In this document: positions 12,701 to 20,121 of the stretch, piece by piece
How positions within the stretch are numbered: position 1 is the stretch's first letter
Layout: each line of letters starts with the position of its first letter
NCBI GenBank assembly: GCA_013396635.1
Contig: WBMW01001713.1
Coordinates: 2,058,413-2,122,412, forward strand
Source: Penelope pileata
Taxonomy: Eukaryota; Chordata; Aves; Galliformes; Cracidae
Direction of reading: 5' to 3'
DNA: 64,000 bases
Translations under genes and position numbers: made by a program
The notes under the pieces: model-generated
What the model saw: only the letters and a program-made list of their open reading frames with translations
Database searches by the model: none
What the model was told of the DNA's origin: nothing

Positions 12701-13935
12701 GCTGCTCTGGCCAGCAGCACTTGTCCAAGGGATCCTGAAGTTCTTGACTGATGCAAAAGCTAAAAAAATTCTTGAAAGCCAGGAAGATGTAGGAAGAAAT
12801 GTCGAAGCTGCAGATGAAGGCAAGGTGGTCTGGGTAAAGATCAGCAACAGGTAAAGGGTTAACAGTACTGGGAACTTGGGGTGCACTGCGTAATGAAGAA
12901 CCACGTAGCTATATTCAAGCTGCACTGCTCAGACTGCAGCTATCCCTGCTTTATACAACGTAGGCAAAGCCTAAATTTGCATCATAAGGCTTCAAAATTG
13001 CCATCCCTTTCAGATGAAGCAGTCTGCAGACTCAGGCAAAAATTGTCTCATGGGGCAGGGCTGGCTCATGCCTAAGCTGCCCTGCTGAGAGATGCAGGAA
13101 CCTTTTGGCTGGGTTTTATGTCAAGCAGAGGCAGAGACTTTGGCAAGCCTCGTTGGTGGGGAGCCCATGTCCAGATGGATGGCACATCTGGACCCTCGCT
13201 ATGCTGCCAACCAGCCCACATAAAAGAAGTTTTCTTCTGCAGGAGGTAGAGCAGGTGGGGGGCCCTCGTCTGGGCTTTCTGCCCTCAGGAGTGCATTCAC
13301 GCAGAAGGGAAAGGCGCCGAGCAGCCCCCGTGGCTCGCTGGGCTGTAGCAGCTCTTGTTAGCAGCTCAGGAGAGGCAGGTTAGCAAGGTGCCTGAGGAGG
13401 AGGCCTTGGTGGCAAGGTGACCTAGGGGGGACAGCTGCGTCCCCACAAACCCCCTATGACCGATGCCAGGACTGTAGCAGCTGCAGGGGACAAATGGAGG
13501 TGCTGTCAGGTGACAGCCAGATAAATGACAGAGGGAAAAAATCTTGCAAGCTCTGCAGGGAGTAAAGAGGGGAAATTGCTGAGGCATGGCTGAGCTGGCT
13601 GCTGCCAGGAGTAAATCACGTCCCCAGAAGGTGTCTGGGAAGACGTGCACGCGGGAACTGGCCACAAATCAAGGCTGGGTCAGGACAGCCACGGTGAAGC
13701 AGGGTTTTGAAAGAAAGGAGCAGAGCTGGTCTTCTCCAGCCCACAGCCCTGCCATGTCCCAGTCTCCCAGAGATCTCAAGGGCAGGACTCACCGCTGCCG
13801 CAGGCAGTGCCTCTCCCGCGACGTGACGCCTCCCCCGCAGGACCGCGAGCAGGTGGACCACGAGCTCCACTCTCCCCACCACGTGGTGACTTCTTCATCC
13901 CAGGGGCCGGCTCCATCCGCTGCCTCACTACTGTC
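662..13935 (-). CDS. ADAMTSL2-like: ADAMTSL2-like secreted matrix glycoprotein (17 coding exons, signal exon missing)
   Basis: The joined exons encode 932 residues: TSR1, an ADAMTS-type cysteine-rich module, a spacer, a long linker, TSR2-TSR7, and a C-terminal PLAC motif. This is the ADAMTSL2 architecture (seven TSRs, no protease domain; human protein about 950 aa). Near-identical blocks include [29 protein letters not shown] and [19 protein letters not shown]2 is secreted, binds fibrillin microfibrils and LTBP1, and restrains TGF-beta availability; the same role here is inference. The O-fucosylation consensus CxxS/TCxxG is present in six of seven TSRs (TSR4 has CSARCGTQ). The summed exon length is 2799 nt, divisible by three, and all phases match. 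The first exon (start codon and signal peptide) was not found. The linker is poorly alignable to human ADAMTSL2, so this is more likely a paralogue than ADAMTSL2 itself. Confidence 0.93.
900..1044 (-). CDS. ADAMTSL2-like: ADAMTSL2-like exon 17: TSR7
   Basis: Acceptor GATCCCGACAG, donor GTGAGACT; phase 0 in, phase 1 out. Contains [26 protein letters not shown] and LQPCPTEAP. Confidence 0.92.
1638..1814 (-). CDS. ADAMTSL2-like: ADAMTSL2-like exon 16: TSR6 to start of TSR7
   Basis: Acceptor CTTCCCCAG, donor GTAGGGCT; phase 0 in and out. Contains [15 protein letters not shown] and [17 protein letters not shown]. Confidence 0.92.
3439..3609 (-). CDS. ADAMTSL2-like: ADAMTSL2-like exon 15: TSR5 to start of TSR6
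   Basis: Acceptor TTCCTCCAAG, donor GTAAAGCC; phase 0 in and out. Contains CSGSCGEG and [12 protein letters not shown]. Confidence 0.93.
3986..4141 (-). CDS. ADAMTSL2-like: ADAMTSL2-like exon 14: TSR4 to start of TSR5
   Basis: Acceptor GTCGTTGCAG, donor GTGAGTGC; phase 0 in and out. CSARCGTQ lacks the Ser/Thr needed for O-fucose, as in human TSR4 (CTAKCGER). Ends with [17 protein letters not shown]. Confidence 0.93.
4396..4609 (-). CDS. ADAMTSL2-like: ADAMTSL2-like exon 13: TSR3 and start of TSR4
   Basis: Acceptor CTCGTGGAG, donor GTAGGCAT; phase 2 in, phase 0 out. Contains [36 protein letters not shown] and [13 protein letters not shown], the best-conserved part of the gene. Confidence 0.94.
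4949..5075 (-). CDS. ADAMTSL2-like: ADAMTSL2-like exon 12: end of TSR2
   Basis: Acceptor TGTCCAGCAG, donor GTGAGTGG; phase 1 in, phase 2 out. Encodes [18 protein letters not shown] and [11 protein letters not shown], closely matching human ADAMTSL2. Confidence 0.93.
5630..5736 (-). CDS. ADAMTSL2-like: ADAMTSL2-like exon 11: start of TSR2
   Basis: Acceptor CTCTCCACAG, donor GTAGGTAA; phase 2 in, phase 1 out. Contains [17 protein letters not shown] and the O-fucose motif CSSTCTSG. Confidence 0.92.
6221..6641 (-). CDS. ADAMTSL2-like: ADAMTSL2-like exon 10: divergent linker
   Basis: Acceptor TTTTTCCTCCAG; phase 1 in, phase 2 out, 421 nt. It encodes a basic, Ser/Thr-rich stretch ([38 protein letters not shown]) with two N-glycan sequons and two extra cysteines. 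Little of it resembles human ADAMTSL2. The donor (GTGGCACT) is weak, but it is the site that joins in frame to the next exon. Confidence 0.75.
7192..7504 (-). CDS. ADAMTSL2-like: ADAMTSL2-like exon 9: spacer end and linker
   Basis: Acceptor TTTCCTCCAG; phase 0 in, phase 1 out. It starts with [18 protein letters not shown], the last spacer strand, then enters a low-complexity linker with NGT and NST sequons. Donor choice: GTGAAGAA after GWEQ fits the phase. A weaker phase-compatible alternative (GTATAAG) lies about 25 bases further and would add YDF-like residues. Confidence 0.78.
7758..7933 (-). CDS. ADAMTSL2-like: ADAMTSL2-like exon 8: spacer
   Basis: Acceptor CTCTTTGAAG, donor GTATGTGA; phase 1 in, phase 0 out. 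Encodes [28 protein letters not shown] and [10 protein letters not shown], close to ADAMTSL2. NQS is a possible N-glycan site. Confidence 0.92.
8345..8425 (-). CDS. ADAMTSL2-like: ADAMTSL2-like exon 7: spacer start
   Basis: Acceptor GCTCCTCAG, donor GTAAGCAG; phase 1 in and out. Encodes the conserved spacer strand [20 protein letters not shown]. Confidence 0.92.
9697..9820 (-). CDS. ADAMTSL2-like: ADAMTSL2-like exon 6: end of cysteine-rich module
   Basis: Acceptor TTCTTTGCAG, donor GTACTCCC; phase 0 in, phase 1 out. Reads PVGCDG then [11 protein letters not shown], the family signature that ends the cysteine-rich region before the spacer. Confidence 0.92.
10305..10360 (+). mobile_element. 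CR1 LINE 3'-end fragment
   Basis: About 56 bases matching the CR1 terminal segment in sense orientation (AATGATCCTTATGGATCCCT, then TTCCAACTTGGGATATTCTA). It lies in the intron between exons 5 and 6 of the ADAMTSL2-like gene. Confidence 0.7.
10511..10656 (-). CDS. ADAMTSL2-like: ADAMTSL2-like exon 5: cysteine-rich module
   Basis: Acceptor CCCTTCAG, donor GTGAGGCT; phase 1 in, phase 0 out. Contains [17 protein letters not shown] and GVCINGKCE, the cysteine pattern of the ADAMTS cysteine-rich domain. Confidence 0.9.
11570..11672 (-). CDS. ADAMTSL2-like: ADAMTSL2-like exon 4: start of cysteine-rich module
   Basis: Acceptor CCTCCTTAG, donor GTGGGTTT; phase 0 in, phase 1 out. The residues run from PCPANTASF to HWMPLYPD and align without gaps to the equivalent human ADAMTSL2 segment. 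This match chose the acceptor over a CAG ten bases further downstream. Confidence 0.85.
12159..12234 (-). CDS. ADAMTSL2-like: ADAMTSL2-like exon 3: end of TSR1
   Basis: Acceptor TTTGCAG, donor GTGAGAAC; phase 2 in, phase 0 out. It completes TSR1 ([12 protein letters not shown]) and contains an N-glycosylation sequon (NST). Confidence 0.88.
13793..13935 (-). CDS. ADAMTSL2-like: ADAMTSL2-like exon 2: start of TSR1
   Basis: Acceptor TTTCTGTCAG, donor GTGAGTCC; phase 0 in, phase 2 out. It encodes a short acidic leader, then TSR1 with the tryptophans of WWGEWSSW (C-mannosylation type) and CSRSCGGG (O-fucose site). Because it enters in phase 0 and has no in-frame start with a signal peptide, at least one upstream exon must exist. 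Confidence 0.9.
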
Positions 13936-16900
13936 CTGACAGAAACAGAGGACGCTTAGCTGGGGAACCCGGCAGCCTGCGGGCAGAGCGGGCCTTCCGA
14001 GGCGGCTGCCTCGGGATGGAGGGTGGATGCTGCTGGGATTTTGAGTATGACACGGAGAAGGGCTTTCAGACACAATGTGGGTGGCAATCTGGCTACAGCC
14101 TGAGCCACGAGCTCGCTGCCAGCCCGGCTCGGACACGCCAGCAGCCCACAGCCTGGCTGTGATGTGCAGGCAGGGAGCAGCAGGGAAGCAGGGGGGTGGG
14201 GATGCATCTGTCCTTTGCCAGAGCACTGCAGTGAATAAACTCCTCTTTGTGCACGAGTAGGCTCAGGTCCAAGCTCCTCACCCTGCAACCCTCACAAAAG
14301 TCATTTTCAAGAGTGGTTCGGAAGTAGAACCTCTCACAGCTGTGGGCACCCTGTGTCACCGCGGCCTTGCTGGCCTCTCCCCACTCATCCTACCCCATGC
14401 TCAGCAGAGGACTTTCTCCCTTGCCCAGCACACCTTGTTGCTGCTGATCCTTTAAATTTGGCAAACCTGAGCTCTCCTGGCCCTAGCCTGGTCACTGCAG
14501 CAGGCTGCTGTTGGCTGTGCCTCTGAAGCTCCCAGCAGGTGAGTCTACGTTTCAGCAAGCTTTTTGCCTTGCAATGTTTCCCTGCTCTGTGTCTGAGAAC
14601 TTAAAAGTTCCCAGGGACTTTTGCAAAGTCACATGTGCAGGTCCTAATTTGCTGTTGGCTGCAACACAGCTGTGACTAGGTTAAATGCAGCAATGTGTTT
14701 GTCACAGGAGGGTGATTTAGGCACCTGAAAACGCTGACAGTGTATCTGCAGCAGCAGAAGAAAACAAATAATTGGTGTGCATGCAGAGTCTCTTATGTTA
14801 CGTTAAGGGCACAGAGAAATTGTATCAGTGCTACTATTGGCCAAATGTGCTGGTTGTGGCAGGGGCTGATAGTCCTGGTCTGTAAAAATGTAATTGATGG
14901 ATGCAAAAGAAAACTGAGTGCAGTCTGCCCACCGGTGAGTGTGCTCTGTTCAGTATGGTGGCTCGCTGCCTCTTGGCTCCAAGCTCTTTGCTGGTGTAAT
15001 AAAGCCAAAGTGTTCTTCATCTTGTAGTGTAATCCCTGCCTAAGAATTTGTTTCTACAGCATCTGCCAGCAGAACACCCTCTGGGCAGAGGAGCTGCAGC
15101 TGCCTTTATGCAAATGTTTTTGGGCTGTAACTTAGCATGGTTGAAGTGTGCATAGTGCCTCTTCTTGGTGAGCATGTGGCAGTTAGAGTGTTGGAAGTAC
15201 CCTGCTCTGCTGCAAAAAAGAAAAGCACCACGTTACCTGATGCTTAACTCTTGTGATTACAATAGCTGATGGGAAAAAGATGCAACAAAATTCTCTGCCA
15301 TGCTTGGATGTTCTGGCTGGATTTGCTTTGCCTGGCAGAGCCCAAGAGCTGTGGAGAGCAGCTGAGCTGCTCAAGAGCAAAACTGAACTGAGGAGAAACA
15401 AACGTTTTCAGAAGGGCCTTTTTCTCTGCTGCCTGATGCTCACGCCAGCCTGTGCCCTGTGAGAATTTTTGTCTGACTGCATCTGATCAGGCTACAAGTG
15501 GAAATGATGACTACGTAGCTTCCCTAGTTACAAAGAAAGAAACTAAAGGTCTCGTTGTAAGGTATTTTCAGTCCAGTATCTTTCCCTGACCTCTGAGATA
15601 AGCATCTGGAGGCCTGTGGAGGAAGAGCTCTTCCCAGCTGCTGGGAAGGAGAAGGACAATGATTTATCTGTGTGCAGGGGGAGCTGGGTGCAAGGCAGCC
15701 TCTCCCTGGTGGGGGCATTCATCAGAGCTGGCCTCTTCCCACGTGACCGAGGAGCTGCAGGCACGTGAACTGCCCAGGGGGGAGGCATGAGGGCCAAAGT
15801 GGCAATATTTACACAGCCTTTCCCCAAGCAGTAAAAAAAAACTGGTGAAGCTGTGACCTGCAAGGTAGTCCTGCTCCAGAGGTCTCACAGTCTGTGTAGG
15901 GAAGACAGAACCAGGCAAAGAGAAGTGAAATGCTCTGTTCTACAAAGCGGTCCCAGTATGGTTTTGTGTGTTTGGAGCAAATGATCCACAAACCCTGCTG
16001 CTCTCAAATGTTGAACAGCCACAGCTGTTTGCTGGATGCTCCCCTGGCTGCTGCCCTGCTCCAGGCTCGCTGGTGCTCACCTCCCCCATGGGCAGGGCTC
16101 TGCCCCGCTGCATCTGTGCAGGCTCTGCTGCAGCTCAGGCAGCAACAGCAGCTTTGCAATGAAATGTGTTCCTTTAAGCCCCTCTGTACTCCCTGTTCCT
16201 GCTTCCTCTCAATCAATCACCCATTAAACAGATTGATTTGGCTCTCAGGTTTTCCATGACCAGGCTCCCTTGCCGGTCCTTGCCCGGGAGCATTTATTTA
16301 CCTGTGTAAGCAAGGACAATGCTGAGCCATCTCCTTGGCCAGCGAGGCTCACAGTGTGACAGCAGCTGAGCCCTAGGCCTGGGGACCTGGAGGGGAAACT
16401 CAGGTACTTAAAGCTGGGGCAGCTGGTTCCAATCGGTGCTGAATTTATTGCATTGTCAGAACCAAATCTGCATCAACCATGACACACAAATGGCTCTTGT
16501 TTTTAATTAGCGATACTTGCATTTTCCAAATTTCCAGATAATAAATTAAGGCCTGTGGGATAGGCTTCAGATTAGATAAGCTCCTAGCTTCAGTTTCCCA
16601 AACCTGTCAACAAGTCCCAAGGGTTACCTTCTGGCCAAGCGAATCTTCCTATTCCTTGGAGAAAGAGAAGTCAAGGGGCTTTAAAACAACACTTTTGCAC
16701 TCTCCTGGTTACGGGAGATGCTGAAGCTGCTTGCATGTGTGCCATGCTGCAGAACCATACACAGAACAGACCAGAAGCACCGAGGCAGGAGATGGGCACA
16801 GGTCCAGTGTTCATAAGTCTGACTGTGTCCAAAGCAGGGAAGAGGATCAGGTACAACTCCTTAGCTGATGAGAAATCACAGGGCTAGAAATCACATCAGT

Positions 16901-17088
16901 AGAAAAGACAGACCAGCTTGCAGCTCAGCCAGGTGCTCTCCACAAGAATTTCCCTTGAGGCACTTGTGGCTTGGCACGAGGATTACACAGCTGCAGCTCT
17001 TCCTCTCTGAGGCTAACCACGGTACTGCTGTGCCTCAACACCTACACGGGGGCTGTGCACATGTGTAGGTGAGGGCTGCCCTCCTGCT

Positions 17089-17105
17089 GGGGGGGGGGGG
17101 GGGGG
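17089..17105 (+). repeat. Homopolymer G17
   Basis: Seventeen consecutive G residues, a length prone to slippage and to sequencing error. Confidence 0.9.
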
Positions 17106-18666
17106 CAGAGCTTTAAAATCCCACCTGCTGTAACCAAAGGATGGAGATGTATGTGTGAGTGGTGCAGAGGGGAACCAGGAGCATTCTGCCGTGAGCGATG
17201 CACACAGACCTGGTTCCCAGCCCTCCTACCCACTGAGCAGATAGAGCAGGGCGGGGAACTTTTCCAGGATTTGCCAACATCGATGACAGAAACATCAGTC
17301 TCTACGCCAGCACCACTGAAAGCTCTTTCTGTCTCACCAAAGGCTCGGCAGCTGTTTCCCTTCTCCCCCCACCAGAGCCAGACAAAGGCTGCCACAAACA
17401 AAATGCTTCAGCCCTGCAGAGGAGGGTGGGCCCGGGCTGACATCCTATCCGTTCTCCAGGCAGTCTTTCTGAAGAGCAGAAAGGGATAAAACAAATCCTC
17501 TAATGATTCTCTGTTATGTGTTGGATCAGCTCGAAGCTACAATGGGTTTCCCAGAAACCTGGGAATAATGGCAATTACTGTGTCAGTGGCTGAGTCTCCC
17601 ATATCGCTCATTGAATCTTGGGATTCATTACAGCCTGTGTCTCAGGGAAGAAAAGGCTTTCTAGGAAGGGAAATTAAAAAAAAAACCAACAAATCCCTGG
17701 TTATTTCCCCTTAATGGAGAAGCATGCAGGGGTGTGCACTGTGACATGCCTTAGGGCCCTGTCCCCCACTGCTGGGCACAAGTAGCTCTCGTAGGCTTCT
17801 AAGACAACAAGAAACAGCAGCTGAGAATGAACTAAATTCTGACCAGACTTTTTCTGAGGTCATTAACTGCATGTCCTCGACCAGAAATTTCCACCATCTC
17901 TTACCTAAGGGCTTCTCTCTGCAGCAAACTCTGCTACTTCTGCAATACTAAGTAGCTTCAGATGTCTTAATGCCTGCGACTGCCAGCAGATTGTTATCTT
18001 ACGCTCCTGGAAATGAATGGCCACGTTCAGCCCCCCCAGGTCTGGGCTCCCTGCGTCGTGCTCTGATCAAAGCTGTGGCAATAAACGCTACCGCAGCCCT
18101 GAAAAATACAACAGCGTTTGCCACTGTGCCCAAAAAATGGTGTTTGTGTAAAGTTATTTCTCACCCTGTCATTGTTTTATTCTGTTTTTTCTGGGTAGCT
18201 TGTATGAGAGATTCAAAATTGGACAGAAACAAAACCAGATTTTGCTCGGAAAAAACAAGATAGTGTAGAAGGAACTTATGATGGCAAAGTACCCAGAGGT
18301 AAGATGAGCACTGCAGAATAATTTTTATGGGGTCAGGAAAAACACCAATTTGGGAAAAAATGCTAAATTTGCTGAAGGTGTGACACTGTAGCAGATAAGG
18401 AACAGAGATGCGGACACCTAACGAGGCACAGATGAGAAGCAAATCAGAGAGCTGTGAACAGAAGCCAGCAGAGGACTCTGAAGTGCTGTTTATAATCCTG
18501 CTGTGAAGGAAAGCTCACAGGCAAGTCCTCCATGTCACTGCAAAATGTTTGATCCAAGGGAGTTAGGTCGTTCCCTTCGAGTGGGATAACATGTGAGTAA
18601 AAGGGATGGAAATCTCTGAAGGGAAAGAAGAGAGCGATGCGGGGTGTGCACGAGAGGCAGCCCTAC

Positions 18667-18775
18667 CATCAGTGTTTTCATAGGCATTGAATGAACTGAG
18701 CCCAGAGAGCTTCATGCAGGGAGGAATTTGCTTATCTATGGACTGAGGCTTTCCGTGGCATTCTCTGTATACACA
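18667..18775 (-). other. Exon-like open frame, function unknown
   Basis: On the minus strand a pyrimidine-rich acceptor (GGTTTTCTACAG) opens a 109-nt frame with no stop, ending at a plausible donor (GTAGGGCT), phase 0 in and phase 1 out. The peptide includes CVYRECHGKPQSIDKQ and SSFNAYENTDG. I do not recognise it. Its exit phase does not fit the next known exon (phase 0 at 13935), so it is not simply exon 1 of the ADAMTSL2-like gene. It could be chance. Confidence 0.22.
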
Positions 18776-19047
18776 CTGTAGAAAACCAGAGAGCAAAAGC
18801 AATTGCAGGTTAATCCCTTAATGACGGCTGTGAGCGCAGCCTGGCACCAAGGGAGCGGCGTGCAGCGGTGCTATCGCCACATCTGCAGGCAGCCCATGCT
18901 GCAAGGCCCTTCCTCTCCATGGGGTCACCCGGAGCTGTGCAAACACAGCTGCAGTGGATGGAGAGGCCTCCTCCGAGCCTGGGAGAGGAGCTCGCATCTG
19001 GTCAGCCTGACTCGGCTGCTCTGAGGCTGAGCCCTAGCAAAGGGGTG

Positions 19048-19440
19048 ATCATAGAATCATTAAGGTCGGAAAAGACCTCTAAGATCGCCCAGTCCAACCA
19101 TCCGCCCACCACCAATGTCGCCCACAGAGCCATGTCCCTCAGTGCCACATCTCTGTGGTGCTGGAACACCACCAGGGACGGTGACTCCACCACTCCCTGG
19201 GCAGCTGTGCCAGTGCATCACCGCTCTTTGGAGAAGTTTTTCCTAATTTCCAACCTGACCCTCCCCCGGCACAATTTAAGGCCATCTCCTCTCATTCTAT
19301 CACTGTTACCAGGAGCAGAGGCCAACCCCCACTGCACCATCACCTCCAGTCAGGGGCTGTAGGGAGCCATGAGGTCTCCCCTGAGCCTCCTCTGCTCCAC
19401 GCTGACCCACCCCAGCTCCCTCAGCAAGATGCTCCAGCTG
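19048..19440 (-). mobile_element. CR1 LINE, truncated 3' portion
   Basis: About 390 bases of CR1 3' sequence in antisense orientation. It starts with ATCATAGAATCATTAAGGTC and includes the typical block CTTTGGAGAAGTTTTTCCTA. 5'-truncated, as most avian CR1 copies are. Confidence 0.9.
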
Positions 19441-19808
19441 TAATAGGAAGGCAGCCCCAGGCCAGGGGACATTGATGCTGCAGCGTGTGGCCTTCATTGC
19501 ACGTGAGAGCTGTGTGATCGCTACACCTCAGCCACAGCATTGTCTGGGGAAGGAGAAAGGACTCCAAGCCTTCTTCAGAGGCGGAGGCCGGGGGTCCTGC
19601 CTCCGCCACAGCAGCGGGGACACTCAGGAAGGGTCTCTGACGAGGCTCAGTGCTGTGCAAAAGGGCTCAGGGAGCACAGGGCTCTGTGAGCATGGGCTCT
19701 GTTTCTGCACGTGCATGTTAGGGCTGAAAGAGCATCCCTGAACCCGTGGCTGCGGGAAGGGAGAAATGCCCATTCCCAGCCCTAAGCGGGAGTCACTCAG
19801 TGCAGGGG

Positions 19809-20021
19809 ATGGAGGCCGCGCTGCTCAGGGTCGCCTCCCGGGTGCCGCCGGCCTTTTGTTATGGGCTTGGGGCTCTCCCCGGGCAGGGCGAGACCCGCGG
19901 GCCCGGCGTGCGGCGGCCGCGCCCCTCCCGCCCCGGCGCCCTGAGGGNNNNNNNNNNNNNGCCCCTCTGCTCGGAGCCACGGGAAGGGCCCGGAGCCGCT
20001 GCCAGCACGGTGGGATCTGCG
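19809..20021 (+). other. Candidate first exon in CpG island, unknown product
   Basis: ATG with G at +4, then 46 open codons starting MEAALLRVASRV: Arg-rich, no acidic residues in the first 25 apart from E2, resembling a mitochondrial presequence. The frame runs into the 13-N gap. A consensus donor (CTGCG/GTAAGGG) follows at 20021/20022. I see no downstream plus-strand exon to pair with it, and GC-rich DNA gives long open frames by chance. Confidence 0.2.
19948..19960. other. Assembly gap (13 N)
   Basis: Run of N inside the CpG island; its true length is unknown, so no reading frame can be followed across it. Confidence 0.98.
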
Positions 20022-20121
20022 GTAAGGGCTCTGAGCACGGCGCTGCGGCTGCGGCTGAGGGAGCCGGGGTGGGCCGGCCAGTGCCCGCTCCCTCCTGGCC
20101 TTCCTCATCCTGCTCCCGTCC

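Larger units (their letters stand above)
13936..19047. other. Upstream region of the ADAMTSL2-like gene, mostly non-coding
   Basis: It must contain, or lead to, the missing first exon of the ADAMTSL2-like gene. I found no ATG followed by a convincing signal peptide with a phase-0 donor. Signal-peptide-like open frames seen here begin with TTG only. One exon-like frame on the minus strand is listed separately. Confidence 0.5.
19800..20120. promoter_or_regulatory. CpG island, unassigned promoter candidate
   Basis: Very GC- and CpG-rich stretch interrupted by 13 Ns (19948-19960). It lies between the ADAMTSL2-like gene (minus, exons from 13935 leftwards) and the 3' end of TOR1AIP2. It could be the promoter of the ADAMTSL2-like gene or of an unrecognised plus-strand transcript. 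Confidence 0.5.

Noticed and set aside
15183..15401. Minus-strand frame beginning FLLSSVLLLSSSAA, a possible signal peptide for the ADAMTSL2-like gene, with a phase-0 donor downstream
   Set aside because: The frame begins with TTG and a stop precedes it with no ATG between, so it cannot start translation normally.
16671..16856. Minus-strand hydrophobic frame (YLILFPALDTV) as signal exon
   Set aside because: It starts with TTG, has a stop upstream, and lacks a suitable phase-0 donor.
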